Source: Metridium senile (Eukaryota; Cnidaria; Anthozoa; Actiniaria; Metridiidae). From it: a stretch of DNA of 64,000 nt. Made by a program: the position numbers and the translations under genes. The stretch lies in contig OX459104.1 in NCBI GenBank assembly GCA_949775045.1, positions 5,129,306-5,193,305 of the forward strand. The letters are read 5' to 3'. The number at the start of each line of letters is the position of its first letter. The first letter of the stretch is position 1. This document shows, piece by piece, positions 12,149 through 23,632 of this stretch. The notes under the pieces were generated by a model. That model was given only the letters and a program-made list of their open reading frames with translations, made no database searches and was not told the origin of the DNA.

Positions 12149-12306
12149 TGTTGGCCACCATTGGTCCCTCTGGTCATATAAAAAAAAATTTTCTGACCTG
12201 AAGTTTATCCCAAGATTTGTTTTTCTAAACCAGAATTTTGTAGCTTGAATTTGTTTAAGACTTACGAATAAGTTGATAAGGGACCAATGGTGGTCTACAA
12301 TCCTGG
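12149..12306. repeat. Imperfect inverted repeat
   Basis: GGATTGTTGGCCACCATTGG with TCCCT on the left is matched by AGGGACCAATGGTGGTCTAC with AATCC on the right, separated by about 100 bp. It is probably a MITE nested in the 2.4-kb element, but the outer ends are not clear. Confidence 0.55.
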
Positions 12307-12944
12307 GCTTAGTTATGGATATACTTCTGGTAGAGCAAGTTATTGGAACATTTGGTTTTACCACATTTGAAACGAGTTTTGTAGTACGACAAACATCGAA
12401 GATGAGTTTTGAGTTTTGGGAGAAGAGGTCTGGGAGTTTGAGTTATGGAATGGAATAAGATTAGAAGATGAGATTCAAAGAGTTTAATTCTGAAGATAAT
12501 CTGAGGAGATGGTCTTAGGATATGGGGGTTGGAAGGAAAGGATGTCATGATTGAGTGTAAGCCGGCCCGGAACTAAGGATCTATTCCCACTGGCCATCTA
12601 CTCCCAAGGGAGATGATTAATGATATGCAAGACTATATAAACAATGCAACGTGGTATTAGCTCATTCTTAGTTGCCCAAACTGGCGAGACGAACAACATC
12701 AAACCGGATAGTAGGATGAAAGGGGAAAATGGATGTTACGGGGAATAATCCTATGGCGTTGAGAAAGTTTACTCGAATATTTTTTGTCCCCCCACCCTCC
12801 CGCCCACTTTTTCGTGCGAATATTGCCTCAGCACTTTGTCCCTCAGGATCTATTTTGATTGTTTAGCTAAGAACAATGGAGTTCTATTGTTCCCATATCT
12901 TAATCATCGACCAAGGGACAATGGCCAGTGAGAATATATTACTA

Positions 12945-13290
12945 TATATAGATGAATCACGTGAACACTGCATGTCAGTGGAAGAAAACATCTTCTTTGC
13001 TTTACATAATCCATTAATTGCTAAATATAACAGCTTTTGCAAAGCATGACGGGACAGGGTAACCCCCTTGTTAAAACTATTAAGTACCTATATATAGATA
13101 AATCACGTAAACACTGCATGTCAGTGGTAGAAAACACCGTCCTTACTTTACATAATCCATTAATTGCTAAATATAACAACTTTTGCAAAGCATGACGGGA
13201 TAGGGTAATCCCCTTGTTTAAACTATAAAGTGCCTATATATAGATGAATCACGTGAACAATGCATGTCAGTGACGGTCTTCAAATTCTTG
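12945..13290 (+). promoter_or_regulatory. Tandem promoter-like repeat, right part, with a downstream exon-like segment
   Basis: Motif cores lie at 13047-13062 (TGACGGGACAGGGTAA) and 13193-13208 (TGACGGGATAGGGTAA). Each is followed by CTATATATAGAT(G/A)AATCACGT(G/A)AAC, that is a TATA box and an E-box-like site. After the last copy, CTTCAAATTCTTGGTCCATGCAGCAAGGTAAAC resembles the first exon and splice donor downstream of the motifs at 25.8 and 35.4 kb. This looks like a duplicated promoter with a remnant first exon. Confidence 0.6.
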
Positions 13291-13950
13291 GTCCATGCAG
13301 CAAGGTAAACTACACGTGGTTTATGTTTTTTCCTTGTGATTTTAATCCAGAAATGAAGTTTATGAGTTACACATTTTACCTCGATCGTAAATTAAGATTT
13401 CAATGAAAGTTTAAATATTCCAAATAAACTATATTTGTGTGATTATCCCTATCCTTATGCGGCTTGTTGCGAAAACTACCAAAACCATACATGTAAACAT
13501 AAACGCAAGCCCTTTTTCAGTTAGTCTCATCACAGCTAACGCTTTTGCGACAGTTAGCACCAAATCGAAACATCGTTTGGTTTAAAAAACAATTGCCCTA
13601 AACTTAACCAAACAAGGCACAAAAACTCAGTTTAATGCTCAAGAATATAGCTATTTCAATTCTTTTTATTTTAACTCATTTCTACATAAATTCATGCCAA
13701 ATGCTTAAGCTCACCCTGAGGGTCTATTTCTATAATAGATATAATAGATGAGAATATGTGAATTGAAACAATTCTGCTGACTTGCACATTCTCTGAATGC
13801 TGAGTCAAGTAGAGCCCACGCAGACCGTTCTTAGTAAAGCGAAAGAAATACAGTCAACATGTACAGACGTGAGAGTATTCAAGTATTAATGGTCGGTTAG
13901 ATACCACAGGAATCCCACACAACTCGATTGTTAATAATGTGGGTTTAAAT
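13290..13950. other. No gene seen
   Basis: AT-rich sequence. Just after the promoter repeat there is an intron-like stretch (AGAAATGAAGTTTATGAGTTACA at about 13350) resembling the intron before the peptide exons at 18.3 and 26.8 kb, but no peptide exon can be found after it. The rest holds no supported feature. Confidence 0.4.
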
Positions 13951-14024
13951 CAGGTTTTGGGTGACTTGAGTGGGCAGTGGGTACAATGTGTGCACGTGAA
14001 TTGTTGGAGTTTGATTTTTGGAGA

Positions 14025-14305
14025 GGGTAAAAGGTGCGGGAGCAGATAAAAAAGTGCTCGTGGGGGTAAAAAGGTGCGGGTGAGGGTAAAAAGGTCCTCG
14101 TGCTGGTAAAAAGGTACGGTTGGGGTAAAAAGGTGCGAGTACGGGGCTCGTGGGGGTAAAAAGGTGCGGTTGGGGTAAAAAGGTGCGAGTACGGATAAAA
14201 AGGTGCTCGTGGGGGTAAAAAGGTGCGAGTACGGGTAAAAAGGTGCTCGTGGGGGTAAAAAGGTGCGGGAGCGGGTAAAAGGGTGCTCGTGCGGGTGAAA
14301 AGATA
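14025..14305. repeat. Minisatellite of GGTAAAAAGGTGC(T/G)CG units
   Basis: About a dozen variant units of roughly 14-30 bp built on GGGGGTAAAAAGGTGCTCGT and GGTAAAAAGGTGCGAGTACGG. A 140-codon ORF on the minus strand is only the translation of this array and should not be annotated as a gene. Confidence 0.9.
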
Positions 14306-15397
14306 CTGGTGTTTTTAAATTATTAAAAAAATAATACATGACGAAATAAAGAAAATATTTCAATCTATTCATTCACTGATTTATTAAAAAATATATACAA
14401 GTGAAGTATATATAAGTAAATCTGTTATATCAAAGATATCATTGAATCTCAATGATGTCAACGTTGACAAAAAGTAAACATTTTTTTTGTTAATTGTTGT
14501 TTTTGCAATCACCAAGACAAGAATATTCGAGTTATTTACAACATGATGCTGACTTACTTTTTTAACTTTTGAACCTGATATACATCATCAAGACTTGAAA
14601 CCAGCAACAGAGTGAGAACATGCTTGATAAAATTAGAATTAAAAAATGATTTCAAAATTTTGACTTTGACAAAAAAGTACTTTATTTGTGGGAGAAAAAC
14701 TTAAATTTTATGGGTTTTGTTTTGGTGATCCGGAGGTTGAAATTTCTACTTATTATAAAGAAAAAGGTATTTTATTAGTGAAAAAAAGCCGGGTTTTTTT
14801 TTAACTTTTGGGCTTACTTTCCATCATCAAGACTTGGAATCAACAACAGAGTGATAAAATGTTTGATAAAATTATAACTAAAAATTTCTCAATATCATGT
14901 TTTAATGCTGACATGCACATTCTTGTTAGAATATTGAGAGTCATGTAGAGACAAGACTGAAATATCATGCATGACTTAAATAATTACAGTATTAAAATAT
15001 TAAAAATATATTTCAATCAGTTTATAAGAAATTAACAGAACATAACCACAGAAATGTCAGAAAAACAAGACATCATTCTGTGACAAAAAATGTTTATAAA
15101 GAATAGAATGTTTATAAATAGAAAAGAAACTCTTTTGATAGAGAGTTTGAATATTTTTTCGTCTAAACGTTAAAATATTAATGCTTTATTATAATATAAG
15201 GTTGAACTAATACAATTCATACAAGTTTGTATAAGTTTCTAAGATCCAGAAATAACGGCCAAACAACAAGTGGGATTTCAATTTCATTTTATCATTATGT
15301 ATTAATATTTTGGGAACTTATCTAGAGTATGAATTAATTTACTACATGATCGACTGATTATTATTAATATACGTGAGTCAGATGTTTATGTTACATA

Positions 15398-15657
15398 TAC
15401 ACCTCTTTCAATTAACGTTGTCCATCTGGAATGGTTGATCTGAGACCGATAGGAATTGTGGGAGCTCGTTAAATTGCAAATGCATTGTTTTAATCACACT
15501 TGAATGCTGCTGAATTACAGATAACAGTATTTCAGAAGTAAACATTAATATTCGAGCGTGATTATAATAGTGGATTTGCAGTTTAACGAGCTCCCACAAT
15601 TCCTATCGGTCTCAGATCAACCATTCCAGATGGACAACGTTAATTGAAAGAGGTGTA
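15398..15657. mobile_element. MITE family A, 260-bp copy with near-perfect 80-bp arms
   Basis: The outer TIR is TACACCTCTTTCAATTAACG followed by TTGTC. The arms continue through ATCTGGAATGGTTGATCTGA and GGAGCTCGTTAAA with almost no mismatch. TA flanks both ends. The TIR matches copies at 43857, 52721 and 54381 (TACACCT...AACGTTGTC). The central part recurs at 56447-56545. Confidence 0.85.
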
Positions 15658-16209
15658 TACAGTCAACACAGTCGTTGTCCACGTAAAGTGATACGAGTTT
15701 CTTTGTTTATTTGTTTCCAGCAGTTGAATTTTTAATTGTAAAATGAATAACAATGAACGTGGAATAAGAATTATTGAATCTATGTTCACAATTAATGCTA
15801 TTATCCAGTATTAATAGTGAACTTATGTGGCATCACGTGATATTTCTCTATAAAATTAAAAAAATTATGCAAACGATCATGCAATTTCACTTTTTCATTC
15901 ATTTTCATAACGTCTGACAATCTTCTCTTTAGGAGAAATTACACATCATAAATGTAAGATGAACTTAAAATCTTTTAATTTTGAATGTTATAAAGTTTTA
16001 CAAAAAGGTTTGAGAGATATTGATATTCAAGTCTTAACGGTCGATCACACACCACAGGAATCTAACACAACTGCCTCTATTCAAATAGTGTATGTGGGTT
16101 AAAATCAGGTTTTGGGTGACTTTGATTATATAAAATCCTGTTTTTTAATGTGTTTATAGCGTCCATTGTTGGTATGATGACTGAATATTTCACTTTGATG
16201 ACAAAAGCA

Positions 16210-16225
16210 TGATGGGATAGGGGAA
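16210..16225 (+). promoter_or_regulatory. Recurrent motif (TGATGGGATAGGGGAA) with TATA
   Basis: One mismatch to the 16-mer. CATAAATATT lies about 20 bp downstream and an exon-like segment begins about 30 bp after that. Confidence 0.6.
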
Positions 16226-16255
16226 TTAACCAAAGCACATAAATATTATTCATTT

Positions 16256-16369
16256 TACAGATATACGCTAGTTTGTGTCGGAGAGCATACGGCGCTCCCA
16301 CGTGCACGTTGTAGATGTTTACGAATATCACTTCGATCCATCAAAGATTCCTTCTTACAAAGAACGGGT
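16256..16369 (+). pseudogene. VYEYHF exon, broken copy 1
   Basis: The frame reads FVSESIRRSHVHVVDVYEYH, then FDPSKIPSYKER, ending at a GT-AAGG donor. At the place of the start codon in the copy at 32736 (ATGGCTCAG) this copy has ATACGCTAG, so the start is lost and a stop follows. A 6-bp in-frame insertion (HV) relative to the other copies suggests the frame was once under selection. The FDPxxxxxY pattern recalls the TRAF-like segment at 9.3 kb, but the match is weak. Confidence 0.4.
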
Positions 16370-16917
16370 AAGGAAATCATTCTAAGCTGGTGAACGTTGG
16401 GATTGGGAAGTAGTAGCATATTTTAATGAGCTTATTTTCAAACCTTTGAGTTTGCAAAGTATGGCTGGTTGCTGGAAAGATTTAAACACGAAGCATACGT
16501 TTGGAAATACTATGGTTTAGACTCAGTATTCAAGGTTAAAATCTTCTACATGCATTGTTGTTGAGGAAAGTTGGGCTTAGGAAGTGTTTAAGTGCATATT
16601 TCTAAACTTTTGGGTTAGTAAAGTGTGTGCGCGCTTTTGGTACGAAACACGTAGATGACACGAATGAGGTTGGAACGCCATTACATGCTATTCCATCAGT
16701 TCCATTTGACAAGTAACGAGTTAGATTTATGAGCTAAGTTAGTTTTAAAGTTTATACATTATTGAACGTATTTTTGGTGGGGAATAATAAACTTGAACGA
16801 TTTTACTTGGTAATGAAATGGGTTTGGTTTGATAATATCAAGCTTCAAGAACGTCGTCTAAACGTCGTCGAAAGTTTTCACCGCGTCGGCAAATTCGCCC
16901 TGTTCTTTGCCTTCTGT

Positions 16918-16975
16918 TTTGATCCATCTTTAGAGAGCTTTAATGCTTCTAATGGCGGATCAAAACATAAGTCAT
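16918..16975. repeat. Palindromic FDPSLES segment, copy 1 (others 24165, 33350)
   Basis: TTTTGATCCATCTTTAGAGA and, on the other strand, TTTTGATCCGCCATTAGAAG face each other. Both strands therefore encode an FDPxLE string (FDPSLESFNAS on plus, FDPPLEALKL on minus at 24.2 and 33.4 kb), like FDPPLESKY at 9.3 kb. It is conserved in all three units. Confidence 0.5.
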
Positions 16976-18143
16976 TGAACATTAAACTGGAATGAAGAAG
17001 ATGACATAGTGGACGCAGTCATGTTGCTCTAGAGTATACTTCAATGGAATATTCCCTATATGACAAGTAAATGGCCTAATTAGTAGCAAGGTTAAGATAT
17101 TCTTGTATAAGTATTTTTTGTGGGGAATTTGGAAACGGGGATGGGGAAAGAGTTTTAAAAGAGCATTTTTGCAAACTTTTGGAAGGTGCGTTGTATAGAT
17201 TTGGTGCGTTGTAAGTATATATGGTTGAACCACGAGTCACATGATTTGAAATACCATGGTTTACTCTCAGTATTTAAGGTTAAAATCTTCTTGATGCATT
17301 TTTGTTTGGGAAAGTTGGGCTCAGGAAGAGTTTACGAGGTAAAGCTGTTGTTTCGGGAGGCATTCCAAAACATATTATTAAAGTTTTGGATGAAGTTATC
17401 AATCATTAACTGCATCTTATTTGCCAAACTCTTCCCGGCACTCCCTAATGCCCATCCTGTGCCACGTGGACTTGAGCTGGACTTGTCAATCAACTACACG
17501 AGGTTGCTTTACGATACGCCTGGCTGAGTTATAAGTTATTAAGGCACGGATAATTCTGGATAGAAATAGAATACTGTTACTCGAAGTATTAAACTTTGAA
17601 ACTGGCTGCAAATAAATCTCGTTGGAATACGCAGAATTAATTATGTTTTAATATTCTTTCTCACTGTAACAGAGAACACCTTAATAACAACAACAATTCT
17701 TTATTTGCGCTCATCATTTTACAATTTACATACATGGAATTTAAATAGATATAACATGAAATAATTGATAAGCTAAGTATATAAAATTAGTTTTTATAAA
17801 GTGGTGCCTAAGTGCTAAGGGGAGTCATTGAGTTAGCTAAATAAGAACATTTACCAATGAAATATTGATTTATTATGTATATATAGCCAATCTCAAGAAG
17901 ACGTTTTGAAATATACTTTTACTGATATAAATATATTGCTTGACATTATCTTTATTTTTTCTTTACGCTATGTAGCTGAGATCAAATTGAGTGGAGCAGC
18001 TATAACATAAATTGAGGAGAAACAATATAGAATGTATATTGAGCAATGTATATTTGTACTTTATCAAAAATAGCTGACATTTCTGGGAATTGCTATAACG
18101 CAGCGAATATTAGTATATACGCGAGTACAACATTTGCTAAGCA

Positions 18144-18159
18144 TCACGGGATAGGGGAA
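18144..18159 (+). promoter_or_regulatory. Recurrent motif (TCACGGGATAGGGGAA)
   Basis: One mismatch to the 16-mer. It lies about 200 bp upstream of the broken peptide exon at 18357, with an intron-like stretch ending TTTCCCTTTCAG between them. Confidence 0.6.
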
Positions 18160-18356
18160 AGCACCAGTGACAATCCCATGTCTTGGCGCTTCCATACCGC
18201 CATAACCAAAGGTAGTGCACGTGGTTATTTCTGTTACATTTCCTTTAAAAACATTGAGTTTTTACTCGCTTTTTTTACAGAAATGAAAATTATGAGTTAC
18301 AGATTTCAATTTGTTTCCCTTTCAGAGAGTTTTAAGATAAAAACAGGCCGGTTAGA

Positions 18357-18448
18357 AGGGCTACCAAGAAGACAGAAGCACCGTCGTGCACATGTGGCTG
18401 TTGTATTGCATACAGCCGTTTGATAAAGAATATCATAGGAAAAGTAAG
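18357..18448 (+). pseudogene. Cysteine-rich peptide exon, start codon lost (copy 1)
   Basis: After the acceptor CCCTTTCAG, the frame AGG-GCT-ACC-AAG-AAG reads ATKKTEAPSCTCGCCIAYSR and then LIKNIIGKVR, up to a GTAAGA donor. The related exon at 35631 reads MASKGKREGSC...CC..C...AIFRKLR, so length, cysteines and basic tail correspond. The position of the start codon is AGG instead of ATG. The next acceptor (GTTTCAG at about 18548) would add a stop at once (AG+G TAA). It is a probable pseudogene, unless translation starts in an upstream exon. Confidence 0.5.
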
Positions 18449-18771
18449 GTAAGAATATGAAATAAATCATGAGTTCACCCTTGGTAAGTTTTTAAGCTTA
18501 TTAAGTGCCAATAAATTGCGATCAAACCAGCCTATTGTAGGTTTCAGGTAATGAAGTCGTTCATGGATCGTCACATGGCTGGAGCGCGTTTCTTTCTTTT
18601 GGAAAAGAAGACATACTTAACCTTTCTCGGCAAAATACCTTTACTAACAGTCAAACTTGTATTTTCTTTCGTTTTAGCCTAGTTTTAGGCAAGGAAATCT
18701 AGCTAAATGTTCAGTACGAATTTGTCATTACGGACTGTCCAAAGTACACCTAGCTGAAGCATGACGGGATA

Positions 18772-18787
18772 CGGGAAAGCCCCTTCT
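18772..18787 (+). promoter_or_regulatory. Recurrent motif (TGACGGGATACGGGAA), kB-like extension
   Basis: It runs into GGGAAAGCCCC. About 380 bp downstream is the short ORF at 19171. The same arrangement occurs at 27208. Confidence 0.55.
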
Positions 18788-19170
18788 GCGCAATTGAAAA
18801 ATCCTTTGGCGTTTCAACAAAAACGTCTGAATCTTCATCACTTTTCAAGTTTTTACATACTGAGGGTAAAATAAAACTTAAAGTTCAATCGTTGTATTGA
18901 TAGCAGTACCATATCAACTCCGTGGAAAAGAAAGAAATACCGAAATCTTCAGTAATAACAGGTTTGATTGACATGCACTGAAATATTTGTTCGTTGTTAT
19001 TCTAAATGCTTGTTTCCTCTGATTTTAATAAATATAATTGCTCCATTTCAGCAGCTCTGTCTGTTAACACTATGAACATTGAACATGAACATTGTTGTCG
19101 AAATTGAGTTATTTTTTTTCAGCGTTTTCGAAGGAGTTTTGCTTAGCTAGATTCTGTGCAAGAAAGAAAA

Positions 19171-19209
19171 ATGGCGGGGAAGACAGATTTGTGTTGCATG
19201 ATTTTCTGA
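19171..19209 (+). CDS. Mini-ORF of 12 residues (MAGKTDLCCMIF)
   Basis: It follows AGAAAGAAAA and precedes AAATAAATAAAGGTTTTACC, a likely polyadenylation signal 27 bp after the stop. The orthologous position in unit 2 (27601) has MAGKTYLCCMIF. The MAxK...CC pattern recalls the start of the 35631 peptide. It is tiny, so coding status is uncertain; it could be the last exon of a longer transcript read in another frame. Confidence 0.3.
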   Translation: MAGKTDLCCMIF

Positions 19210-19698
19210 ACAAATTACGACTCTTTTAACACTTTAAAATAAATAAAGGTTTTACCAACAAAACGTATTTTGTTTTAGCTTTTTGTAGTTTTGCAGAAAA
19301 ATTGATTTTCCCCAGTATTTTAAGGTCCTATTTAGCTGTCTTCGAAGAAGAAAATTGCTATTGTTCGTGTTGCCGCATCTTCTCTTTGTCTTTGCTCCGT
19401 ATAAGTTTAGCCAAATAAAATATATGAAAAATATGTTCCTTTAACAATAAAGCTAAACTATTTTTCCCAATACAAGACGATAATTTCCCAGTGTTTCAAT
19501 GTTTTATGTAGCTCCAAAGACTGAAGCAGGGTGTTGTTTTGGTAAACATCTTCCCTTTCAATGTTTGCAAGTTTACGCAAAGAAGGCCATCGTTTTCGCA
19601 ACTAAACTAATTTTCATTGTAATTACTTTGTTAAAAGTTCGTGCTGTATAACCAAGAGAATTTAAAATATATATATATTATTTCCCTTCTTATATTTA

Positions 19699-19779
19699 AG
19701 TTGAAAACTGGTTGCGACGAGAAGATGATACAAAATGGCCGTTGTTTTGCTCCGGCTTCACGGATGCAAATGTTTGGAA
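19699..19779 (+). pseudogene. LKTGCDEKM exon-like segment, copy 1
   Basis: TTGAAAACTGGTTGCGACGA opens a frame reading LKTGCDEKMIQNGRCFAPAS, ending near GGAAG/GTTTTG. Counterparts are at 28307 (LKTGCDEKMMPLFCFGFTDA then NVWK) and 50163 (LKTGCDEKMKQNGRCFTDAK then VWK). The three copies differ by small indels, one of which shifts the frame at the end of copy 1. It is preceded by a pyrimidine-rich stretch ending in AAG. Family unknown. Confidence 0.4.
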
Positions 19780-20934
19780 GGTTTTGTTTGTTAAAAGTCA
19801 GTTCAAATTAAAAATTTATAAAACCTAAACCTTCCTTACTATATCTAAGCTATTTTATATCAATAAATATTTGAAAATAAAGATTATTTTTCGGTTTATG
19901 CTGATGAAAGTGAGGTGCATATCACCGTTGTGGCATCGCCATCTTGCCTGGTTGGATGTTGTCTTTTCCTTGCTTGTTTGTAAGCCACTAGTTTCTCTTT
20001 CGCTTTAAAGTTCAAATTTTCCTGAAAAAAAGCAACGTGATTATTAAATAAATGAAAATACAATGTCTGGATAAGTGTTTGAGTTGAACGGACAGCAGCA
20101 GAGCAAGAGAATAACCGACGAGGGGAAGGGCACAATTAAAGAAGGTATGTTTTACCAGTTAGAAGCGAAAAACAGCTACTTTATCTGACCACATTTAGAA
20201 AAAAAAAAGATAGAATAAGATAATAATTACAAGAGGAGAAGAATCACATGGCAAAGCAAAGGCAATGCAAACTGAAGAAGATTGAAGTGAGGAAGGAAGG
20301 AACGGAGGTTTTAGCTATAAATCAGTAGAAGCTAGGGAAAGTATAGAAACCAAAAAAAAAAAGAACATAAAAACGACTTGAATTACTCGTAGGAAGGAAA
20401 GAAGAAGAAGCGACGAAACAACCACTGAGGGAATAACAGAGAAAGAAGTCGAGTTTAAGAAAGAAAATAGATGTTTGTAAGAATGGTAGGAAAGATTGCC
20501 TAATAAGTCTAGGGATGGAGCGAAGAAAGAAGCAAAGTAATTTATAAGTGAAATATAATATGTATAGCAAACAAGGGATTGAAAGGGTTTGCTATTGAAG
20601 AAGCAAAGAAAAAAATTGAAAAAGTCATACGGGAATAAGCAACAATACAAGCCAACGAAGGATGAAGCGAAGAAGAAAAAGCGTTAGAGGAGGGTATTTT
20701 AAGTGAAAGAACTTAAGACTGAAAATCGAAGAATTAAAGGCAAATGGAGCTAGAGAAGAAAAAAAGTTGCAAGAGTTGACAGTACCAGTGGACATTGAAT
20801 ACTGAGAGGATAGCAAGCGAAGAAGAAAAAGAAGGAGACTGATGAACAAGACAACTGACAAGACAGAAAAGAAGAAGCAGAAGCCTCAAGAACATGAAGA
20901 AGAAGCTGAGGAACAAGACTGAGTAGCAGATGAA

Positions 20935-21036
20935 CAAGAAGAAGAAGAAGAAGAAGAAGAAGAAGAAGAAGAAGAAGAAGAAGAAAAAGAAGAAGAAGAA
21001 GAAGAAGAAGAAGGAGAAGAAGAAGAAGAAGAAGCG
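20935..21036. repeat. (GAA)n microsatellite in a purine-rich tract
   Basis: The tract from about 20200 to 21300 is strongly A/G-biased and peaks in a nearly pure GAA run. Long K- or F-rich ORFs in it are artefacts of composition. Confidence 0.95.
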
Positions 21037-23415
21037 GAGACTCAACAAATTTATGTTGTTTCAAAGGAGACAATACACAGAGAGTACAGTGGAAAACGCC
21101 AAAGAAAAAGCGAACGATCAGCCGCACACTGATAGCAAGCTAAGTGAGGCGCTGGAGCGAGCGACTGAGCGAGGGAACAGTGAGAAGGAAAACAAACAAC
21201 ATCTGGAGTAGATAAGAGAAACGGGGAGGATAGCGAGCGGAGAACATAAACAACAAGAAGAACAACAACACAAGAACTACAAGAAGAAGTGAAGACACAA
21301 CAAATGTCACTATAAGGAGTCAGAAGTAGTAGCTAAATATATTGGTAAATAAACACAAGAAGTCAATACGTTGCCAATGCAGGAAATTAAGATAAACTAA
21401 AATTTCATAATCAAAGATCACAACTTCGCAAGCTGAAGTCATGCAGTCAAATACCAAAACAGCTGCAAATATTAAAAAATAATTCTGAACAGAACAAAAT
21501 CAACCACCTAGAAAGCATCTTTAAGTTATTTTCCTGAATTAAATAATTTTGTTATATAAACATTTACCTTTTTGTCGAATAATCGATCACAAAGTTCAGT
21601 CCCGAAGAGTTTTAGATCCATTCATGTGGTATCATTGTCAAACATTCCAATGCATACAATCGAGCATTAATATATATTGAAGCAAAATGTGTTGAGGCAT
21701 ATCAAAAATATCCAAATCCAGAAGAAAAGTTAAAAATAAGTATATCACATGTTTGACCTTGAATCTTCTTGATACCGATTTGTAAAGAAGGCATTGTTAA
21801 AAAACAAATGATTTTAGGCTGTAATGTGCTAGAAACTTAGCTCCACAAAAATAGTTTTGGTTTCTCAAAAATATTGTTATTGATATAGCTAATATTGATG
21901 TTGTGATTGTTCAAGCGAAAACATGAATAAATTCACATTCCATTTTGTTATTAGATTTCCGCTTTCAGAAAATGATCACAAAAAATATTATATTTTGAAT
22001 TAAAAGCTCACTTGTGACAAGCTACCTATCTTGAAAACCCCAAATCTTGAAAAATATCCAAGAATTGAAAATATTAGTCTGGAATTTTCGAGTAAATATT
22101 TTCTCTGGTCATGATTTTTGAGTCGACAGCTGAAATTATCCAAAAATCCTTCAGCATTCTTTACTACTGTGAAGCTAGTAAATTTAGCGTACGTTTCAAT
22201 GAAAGGCAAACCTTTTGCTAACAGTTTTGATGATAAAAGACAAATTCATAAGCTGTAAAAATTCGACAAAAGCGTGTAGAATGTGACGTCTTATGATTGG
22301 CTATACGTTCTACCATACTTTGCAACTCCGAACAGAACTTGTGACTCGACAATTTTTTTTAAACAAAGCAACCAAAAGCCGGGTTCTATAGACTATAGAG
22401 TGAGAAAATGTTTGATGAAATAATTCCAAAATTTATTTCCAAATTCTTTTTAAACAAAAAATTACTTTATTTGTTGAAGAAAACCTTATTTTTTTGCTGA
22501 CAAAAAAGGTATCTTATTAGTGGGGGAAAAAAAATTAAGTCAATATCATGTTTTGATGTTGACATGCACATTTGTGTTTCTATGCTGAGCGTCATGTAGA
22601 GACAAGACTCTCAAATGGAATGCATGATATACGTTATAATGACTGTTACAAATATTACAATCAGTTACAGAAAATGCCAGGGCATAACCACAGAAATGTC
22701 AGAAAACATCATTCAAGAAATTTCAAATTTGATTCCGAAATGTATTTTTTTTTTTTTTTAAACAAAAAAAGTACTTTATTTGTGGAAGAAAAGCTTAAAT
22801 TGTATTGTTTTTTTTTTGGTTTAACCTTTGGACTCAGTTATCACAACAAATAAACGTGTTTGATCTTATTTCGATGTTTATGCTGCAGTCATTAATTTTG
22901 TCAACGTAAAGTGATACGAGATTCTTTGTTTATTTGTTTCCAGCAGTTGAATTTTTAACTGTAAAATGAATAACAGTGAACATGGAATAAGAATTATAAA
23001 ATCTATGTTCACAATTAATGCTAGTATCGAGTATTAAGAGCGAACTTACGTGGCAATTAAAAAATCCATGCAATTGCTTTTTCATTCATTTTCGTATTAA
23101 GGTCTGATAATCTTCTTGTTAGGAGAAATTACACATCATTAATGTAAGATGAACTCAAAATCTTAGCTTTATTATTTAACATGTAAAATCATGAAGTTTT
23201 ACAAAACGTTATATTAGGATATAGAAGACACATTTGAACGATATTGATTTTCAAGTATTAACGGTCGATCAGACACCACAGGAATCCCACACAACTCCAT
23301 TGGTAATGTGGGTTTAAATCATCTTCTGGGAGCGCGGTGGGTAAAACGTGTGAGCGCGCGTTGTTGATATGACGACTGAAATACGAGTCAAATGATCCAA
23401 TTGATATCAAATGCA

Positions 23416-23483
23416 TGATGGGATAGGGGAATTTACCGAAGTCATATAAATATTGATGTCAAATGCATGATGGGATAGGGGAA
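23416..23483 (+). promoter_or_regulatory. Two recurrent motifs 52 bp apart
   Basis: TGATGGGATAGGGGAA at 23416-23431 and again at 23468-23483, each followed by TTTACC. After the second, ATAAATACTATTCAGTTTAC forms the TATA and start region, and the VYEYHF exon follows. Confidence 0.6.
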
Positions 23484-23514
23484 TTTACCAAATTTATTAT
23501 AAATACTATTCAGT

Positions 23515-23632
23515 TTACAGATATACGCCAGTTTGTGTCAGAGAGCGTACGGCACTCCCACCTTGTAGATGTTTACGAATATCACTTCCATTGAAGATTC
23601 CTTCTTAGAAATAAGGGCCGGTAAGGAAATCA
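23515..23632 (+). pseudogene. VYEYHF exon, broken copy 2
   Basis: The frame reads FVSESVRHSHLVDVYEYHFH and then hits TGA. The start position is ATACGCCAG instead of ATGGCTCAG. The donor GGTAAGG is kept. A downstream segment (23911-23970) reads MRFERHYMLFNRFPFDKER to another GGTAAG donor; it recurs at 16656 and 33126. Confidence 0.4.

Larger units (their letters stand above)
10494..12930. mobile_element. 2.4-kb TIR element splitting the tandem promoter repeat
   Basis: The left end is CACTGGCCAT and the right end ATGGCCAGTG. The inverted similarity extends imperfectly (CCC..GG..GATGATTAA). The tandem repeat stops just before and resumes just after (TTACTATATATAGATGAATC), and GAATA occurs next to both ends, an imperfect target duplication. 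A 118-bp direct copy of the left end lies at 12588-12705, so a second, shorter element (12588-12930) may be nested at, or have created, the right end. No transposase ORF is visible. A hAT-like assignment is an inference from the TIR. Confidence 0.7.
15660..22300 (+). repeat. Tandem unit 1 of the peptide-exon array
   Basis: The unit opens with CACGTAAAGTGATACGAG..TTTCTTTGTTTATTTGTTTCCAG and contains, in order: ACGGTCGATC..ACACCACAGGAATC, motif 16210, the FVSES/VYEYHF exon, the MRxERHYMLF segment, the palindromic FDPSLES segment (16.92 kb), motifs 18144 and 18772 with their short exons, the LKTGCDEKM exon (19.7 kb) and the AACTTCGCAAGC segment (21.4 kb). Unit 2 starts near 22.9 kb and unit 3 near 31.8 kb with the same order. 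The segment between 17.9 and 18.1 kb lacks the MASKGK block of units 2 and 3. Confidence 0.75.

Noticed and set aside
13950..14372. 140-codon minus-strand ORF, rich in proline and phenylalanine
   Set aside because: It is the translation of the GGTAAAAAGGTGC minisatellite; repeat units, not a protein family, set its pattern.
18046..18423. 125-codon plus-strand ORF
   Set aside because: It runs through the promoter motif, an intron-like stretch and the peptide exon in a frame that its relatives at 26.8 and 35.6 kb do not share.
20734..21211. Long K-, L- or F-rich ORFs around the GAA repeat
   Set aside because: They arise from the (GAA)n microsatellite and the purine bias of the tract.
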